In this document: positions 48,735 through 64,000 of the stretch, one piece after another
Numbering within the stretch: position 1 is the stretch's first letter
How the letters are laid out: each line of letters opens with the position of its first letter
DNA from: Ferruginivarius sediminum
Lineage (GTDB): Bacteria; Pseudomonadota; Alphaproteobacteria; Kiloniellales; Rhodovibrionaceae
Assembly: GCF_003344765.1 (NCBI RefSeq)
Contig: NZ_QPMH01000010.1
Span: 1-64,000, forward strand
Reading direction: 5' to 3'
Length of the DNA stretch: 64,000 nucleotides
Made by a program: the position numbers and the translations under genes
The notes under the pieces: generated by a model
The model's input: only the letters and a program-made list of their open reading frames with translations
What the model was told of the DNA's origin: nothing
Databases searched by the model: none

Positions 48735-49112
48735 ATGGCCGATCTGGACAAATTGGTTGAAGAGCTGTCGCAGCTCACGGTGGTCGAGGCCGCCGAGCTG
48801 TCGAAGAAGCTCGAGGAGCACTGGGGCGTTTCCGCCGCCGCGCCGGTCGCGGTCGCGGGTGGCGCCGCGGGTGGTGCCGAGGCGCCGGCCGAGGAGGAGA
48901 AGACGGAGTTCGATGTCGTCCTCAACAGCGCCGGCGACAAGAAGATCAACGTGATCAAGGAAGTCCGCGGTATCACGGGCCTGGGCCTCAAGGAGGCCAA
49001 GGAGCTGGTCGAGGGTGCCCCGAAGGCGATCAAGGAAGGCGCCAGCAAGGAAGAGGCGGAAGAGATCAAGAAGAAGCTCGAGGAGGCCGGTGCTACGGTC
49101 GAGCTCAAGTAG
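48735..49112 (+). CDS. rplL: 50S ribosomal protein L7/L12
   Basis: 125 residues with the usual architecture: N-terminal dimer domain ([25 protein letters not shown]), Ala/Gly/Glu hinge around residues 35-55, and the globular C-terminal domain ([39 protein letters not shown]). Ends ATVELK. Confidence 0.98.
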   Translation: MADLDKLVEELSQLTVVEAAELSKKLEEHWGVSAAAPVAVAGGAAGGAEAPAEEEKTEFDVVLNSAGDKKINVIKEVRGITGLGLKEAKELVEGAPKAIKEGASKEEAEEIKKKLEEAGATVELK

Positions 49113-49411
49113 CGGCGAAAGCCTCGACATGAAGTATGTCCGGTCGGCGCGTGGCAAGGGGGCTGCGCGCCGAACCGGCGTTTTGCGCGTTGATTGGCCG
49201 GGCAACGGCGGTAGCCCGGCCGCTTCGCCAGGGGAGCCCGCCGAGACGCGCCGGCGGGCAAGACGACTCTGGCGTGGGTAGCCGACGCCGGCGGAGGCGG
49301 CGGCCCGACGCGCGCGGCAGGGGCGCGGTGGCGGGACGGCGCGAAACAGGGTTTTGCCGGGCGGGCATTTGCCGGCCCCGGGCGGCAGGACGGAACAACT
49401 GAGGACGAGAT
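49113..49411. other. rplL-rpoB intergenic region
   Basis: 299 bases without a gene. A 7-bp stem GGCCGGG / CCCGGCC (49196-49202 and 49215-49221) and another possible stem around GCGCGCCGAACCGGCG are seen. In E. coli this interval holds an attenuator and RNase III site that set the ratio of stalk proteins to RNA polymerase subunits; a similar function is plausible here. Confidence 0.4.
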
Positions 49412-57880
<8,469 letters not shown>

Positions 57881-57908
57881 CAAGGTTGTAAGATAATTTC
57901 GTGACGGT

Positions 57909-57950
57909 GGCGGGACGGGCAAGTTTACTGCAACATTTGCCTGTTCCGCC
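57909..57950 (+). terminator. Possible terminator hairpin after rpoC
   Basis: GGCGGGACGGGCAA (57909-57922) pairs with TTGCCTGTTCCGCC (57937-57950) with two G-T pairs. No T-run follows. It lies 28 bases after the rpoC stop codon, in the 331-base gap before rpsL. Confidence 0.45.
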
Positions 57951-57990
57951 GCAAGCCGGGGGAGCAGCGGAAAAAGGGTTGCACTGCGGC

Positions 57991-58019
57991 TTGACGGGAG
58001 GCGGGCGTCTCAATAGGAT
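57991..58019 (+). promoter_or_regulatory. Sigma-70-type promoter for the str operon (rpsL-rpsG-fusA-tuf)
   Basis: TTGACG (57991-57996), 17-base spacer, TAGGAT (58014-58019). It lies about 190 bases before rpsL, inside the only long gap of this region, so it probably drives rpsL onward. The rest of the gap (58020-58211) contains no gene. Confidence 0.65.
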
Positions 58020-58211
58020 GCGCCAACCTTTCGGGGGCTGGTGGTAGGCCTCGCTACGGCAACGGCCTAGACGCAGTCCCACGCGCTAACGTGGCAACAC
58101 AGCGAACGCTGTTTCTGGCGGCGGATGAAGGCGTGTCCGCGAAGGATCTCCGGGGACGGAGGCCCTTTCGCGGTCGTTTGCTTGGTCAGAACATAGGGTC
58201 GAGAAGGACAC

Positions 58212-58583
58212 ATGCCGACGATTAATCAGTTGGTCCGGCAAGGTCGCGAGCGGCCGGTCGTGCAGAATAAGGTTCCGGCGCTTGAGGCCTGTCCGCAGAA
58301 GCGCGGGGTCTGCACGCGCGTCTACACGACGACGCCGAAGAAGCCGAACTCGGCGCTGAGGAAGGTCGCCCGCGTGCGACTGACCAACAGCTACGAGGTC
58401 ACCAGCTACATCCCGGGCGAGGGGCATAACCTGCAGGAGCACTCCGTGGTGCTGATCCGCGGGGGCCGCGTGAAGGATTTGCCGGGTGTGCGCTATCACA
58501 TCATTCGCGGCACGCTCGACACCCAGGGTGTCAAGAACCGCCGGCAGCGTCGTTCCAAGTACGGCGCCAAGCGTCCGAAGTGA
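58212..58583 (+). CDS. rpsL: 30S ribosomal protein S12
   Basis: 123 residues. [36 protein letters not shown] and [14 protein letters not shown]. Both lysines linked with streptomycin resistance when mutated (K43 and K88 in E. coli numbering) are in the normal state. Eleven bases before rpsG. Confidence 0.98.
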   Translation: MPTINQLVRQGRERPVVQNKVPALEACPQKRGVCTRVYTTTPKKPNSALRKVARVRLTNSYEVTSYIPGEGHNLQEHSVVLIRGGRVKDLPGVRYHIIRGTLDTQGVKNRRQRRSKYGAKRPK

Positions 58584-58594
58584 GGGAGTAGGGA

Positions 58595-59065
58595 ATGTCT
58601 CGCCGTCACCGGGCCGAAAAACGCGAAATTCTTCCCGATCCGCTGTTCGGGGATGCGGTGGTCACGAAGTTTGTCAACAACCTCATGTACCACGGCAAGA
58701 AGTCGGTGGCCGAAGGTCTCGTCTATGGGGCCTTCGAGCAGGTGCAGAAGCGCACCGGTGGTGAGCCGCTGAAGGTGTTCCACGACGCGCTGGATAACGT
58801 GAAGCCGGATCTCGAGGTGCGCTCGCGGCGTGTCGGTGGCGCGACCTATCAGGTTCCCGTCGAGGTCCGCACCGATCGCGGCCAGGCGCTGGCCATCCGC
58901 TGGATGATCAATGCCGCCCGCGCCCGTTCGGAGCAGACGATGACCGAGCGGCTTGCGAACGAGTTCATGGATGCCGCGAACAGCCGCGGCGCGGCTGTGA
59001 AGAAACGTGAGGACACGCATCGCATGGCCGAGGCGAACCGGGCGTTCTCGCACTATCGCTGGTAA
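58595..59065 (+). CDS. rpsG: 30S ribosomal protein S7
   Basis: 156 residues. [43 protein letters not shown], and the ending [16 protein letters not shown]7 binds the 3' domain of 16S rRNA and in E. coli represses the str operon. 26 bases before fusA. Confidence 0.98.
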   Translation: MSRRHRAEKREILPDPLFGDAVVTKFVNNLMYHGKKSVAEGLVYGAFEQVQKRTGGEPLKVFHDALDNVKPDLEVRSRRVGGATYQVPVEVRTDRGQALAIRWMINAARARSEQTMTERLANEFMDAANSRGAAVKKREDTHRMAEANRAFSHYRW

Positions 59066-59091
59066 GCAACGCAGGAAGTAGAGAGTTCGAC

Positions 59092-61170
<2,079 letters not shown>

Positions 61171-61235
61171 CCGGTCGTTTCCCGGGCCAGCACGAAGCGG
61201 ACAAGACAAGACACGGGGTTACGGAGAGAACAACG

Positions 61236-62426
<1,191 letters not shown>

Positions 62427-62497
62427 AAAGCCAAGCGTCGAGTGGTGTCGCTTCGTGACGGCACGCTGCGACACCAACTCCCAAACGGGTTGCGACC

Positions 62498-62812
62498 ATG
62501 GAAAGCCAGAATATTCGTATCCGCTTGAAGGCCTTCGAACACCGGGTGCTCGATCAGTCGACCTCGGAGATCGTGAATACGGCCAAGCGGACCGGCGCTC
62601 GGGTGCGGGGACCGATTCCGTTGCCCACGCGTATCGAGCGTTACACCGTGCTGCGGTCGCCTCATATCGACAAGAAGAGTCGTGAGCAGTTCGAGGTCCG
62701 TACACACAAGCGGCTTTTAGACATCGTCGATCCAACGCCGCAGACGGTCGATGCGCTGATGAAGCTCGACCTGGCTGCTGGCGTGGACGTCGAGATTAAG
62801 CTGAAGGGCTAG
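62498..62812 (+). CDS. rpsJ: 30S ribosomal protein S10
   Basis: 104 residues. [56 protein letters not shown] and [16 protein letters not shown]. Also NusE, part of antitermination complexes. Start of the S10 ribosomal operon. Four bases separate its stop codon from the rplC start. Confidence 0.97.
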   Translation: MESQNIRIRLKAFEHRVLDQSTSEIVNTAKRTGARVRGPIPLPTRIERYTVLRSPHIDKKSREQFEVRTHKRLLDIVDPTPQTVDALMKLDLAAGVDVEIKLKG

Positions 62813-62816
62813 GGCG

Positions 62817-63584
62817 ATGCGTACCGGCGTACTCGCACAGAAAGTTGGCATGACCCGCCTGTTCACCGAGACAGGGAAGCATGTTCCCGTTACGGTGCTG
62901 AAGGTGGACGATTGCCAGGTGGTCGCCGTGCGCACCGAGGAGAAGGACGGTTACAATGCCGTTCAGATCGGTGCGGGCACAGCGAAGGCCAAGAACGTCA
63001 CGAAGCCGATGCGCGGCCACTTCGCCAAGGCGAAGGTCCGTCCCAAGGCAAAGCTGGCCGAGTTCCGTGTTTCCGCGGACGCGCTGCTGGAACTGGGGCA
63101 GGAACTCTCCGCCGCGCACTTCGTTGAGGGGCAGCATGTCGACGCCAGCGGCATCACCATCGGCCGCGGTTTCCAAGGGGCCATGAAGCGTCACAACTTC
63201 AGCGGCCTGAGGGCAAGCCATGGCGTCTCTGCCGTGCACCGCGCGCTTGGCTCGACCGGCCAGATGCAGGATCCGGGGCGCGTCTTCAAGGGCAAGAAGA
63301 TGCCCGGCCAGATGGGCAGCCGGAAGGTCACGACGCAGAGCCTCGAAGTCGTGTCTGTCGACACGGATCGCAATCTCGTTCTGGTAAAGGGCTGCGTGCC
63401 CGGTCACGAGGGCTCCTGGGTGCGGCTGAGCGATTCGCTGAAGCGCGCCTTGCCGGAGAACCTGCCGTTCCCGGCCGGCCTTCGGGAAGCCGGCGCGGCG
63501 GCGGATGCTGGCGAAGGCCAGCAGGCCGAGGTGCCGGTCGGTGAAGGCGAGAGCGGCGCGACCGAAGAGAAGAAGGACGCTTAA
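62817..63584 (+). CDS. rplC: 50S ribosomal protein L3, with an acidic C-terminal extension
   Basis: 255 residues against about 210 in most bacteria. [53 protein letters not shown] and [19 protein letters not shown] are diagnostic. The last ~30 residues ([20 protein letters not shown]) form an acidic Glu/Gly/Ala tail; such tails occur in L3 of several alphaproteobacteria. Confidence 0.96.
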   Translation: MRTGVLAQKVGMTRLFTETGKHVPVTVLKVDDCQVVAVRTEEKDGYNAVQIGAGTAKAKNVTKPMRGHFAKAKVRPKAKLAEFRVSADALLELGQELSAAHFVEGQHVDASGITIGRGFQGAMKRHNFSGLRASHGVSAVHRALGSTGQMQDPGRVFKGKKMPGQMGSRKVTTQSLEVVSVDTDRNLVLVKGCVPGHEGSWVRLSDSLKRALPENLPFPAGLREAGAAADAGEGQQAEVPVGEGESGATEEKKDA

Positions 63585-63587
63585 ATC

Positions 63588-64000
63588 ATGAAGTGCCCGG
63601 TCAAAACGCTGGACAACAACCAGGCCGGTGAGATCGAGCTCAGCGATGCCGTCTTCGGTGCGCCCGTGCGCAAGGATATTCTGGCGCGGGTGGTTGAGTG
63701 GCAGCTTGCCAAGCGTCGCGCCGGTACGGCGTCGACGAAAACCCGTGGAGAGGTCGAGGGCTCGACGCGAAAGATCTTCAGGCAGAAGGGTACGGGGCGT
63801 GCTCGCCATGGCGCCGTTCGCGCCAATATCTTCCGCGGCGGCGGCATCGCTCACGGTCCGCGTCCACGTTCCTTTGGCAAGGATCTGCCGAAGAAGGTGC
63901 GTCGGTTGGGCTTGAAGAGCGCGCTGTCGGCGAAGGCGAGCGAAGGCAAGCTGATCGTGCTTGACGATGCGAAGGCGGAGAGCCCGAAGACGCGCGAGAT
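63588..64000 (+). CDS. rplD: 50S ribosomal protein L4, 3' end beyond the window
   Basis: The first 137 residues are present. [32 protein letters not shown] and the conserved loop [29 protein letters not shown], which reaches into the exit tunnel, are clear. The gene starts three bases after rplC and runs off the right edge in frame. Confidence 0.95.
   Translation, partial: MKCPVKTLDNNQAGEIELSDAVFGAPVRKDILARVVEWQLAKRRAGTASTKTRGEVEGSTRKIFRQKGTGRARHGAVRANIFRGGGIAHGPRPRSFGKDLPKKVRRLGLKSALSAKASEGKLIVLDDAKAESPKTRE

Noticed and set aside
58330..58500. Streptomycin-resistance substitution in rpsL
   Set aside because: Both key lysines are present.

Overview
This is a high-GC bacterial chromosome segment. 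It fits an alphaproteobacterium of Rhodospirillales type. The evidence is the separate small PurS next to PurQ and PurL, purSQL followed by bolA and a CGFS monothiol glutaredoxin, rpoB and rpoC products of about 1,393 residues each, two tuf genes, a class II DAHP synthase, CimA, and an alphaproteobacterial-type PAS protein. The species cannot be named from the sequence alone.

Layout. Positions 1-3,215 are the decayed end of an integrated element. It holds the C-terminal part of an MmeI-like restriction-modification protein running off the left edge, an unknown coiled-coil-like protein, a tyrosine integrase that has lost its catalytic half, and the tRNA-Val(CAC) gene that probably served as attachment site. 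Positions 3,216-6,169 are the most unusual part: a 16-codon gene with a good ribosome-binding site, a perfect 10-bp hairpin, a protein related to M29 metallo-aminopeptidases that keeps the likely metal ligands, and an overlapping azlC-azlD amino-acid exporter pair. I see either a RiPP-like or peptide-scaffold cassette, or a leucine-sensing leader controlling an exporter; the sequence does not decide between them.

Positions 6,271-31,483 are mainly housekeeping metabolism: gph, glmU-glmS, gabD, gor, class II DAHP synthase, a nicotinate phosphoribosyltransferase, nadE, gltX, cysS, cimA, trmJ, rpsD and sixA. Accessory insertions interrupt this stretch: an AT-rich GIY-YIG gene, an XRE regulator, two exported proteins and a Phd/PemK-type toxin-antitoxin pair. 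Two LysE-family exporters also lie here.

Positions 31,480-43,792 hold a sulfur-type operon (two YeeE/YedE half-transporters plus an exported phosphatase-like protein behind a palindrome), a PAS protein, the purS-purQ-purL-bolA-grxD run, a fused SpmA-SpmB-like membrane protein, a haem-binding DUF3365 protein, ald, a class III aminotransferase and rlmB.

Positions 43,974-64,000 are the translation and transcription superoperon: tRNA-Tyr, tRNA-Gly, tuf, tRNA-Trp, secE, nusG, rplK, rplA, rplJ, rplL, rpoB, rpoC, rpsL, rpsG, fusA, a second tuf, rpsJ, rplC and the start of rplD. The two tuf copies appear identical from codon 3 to the stop codon.
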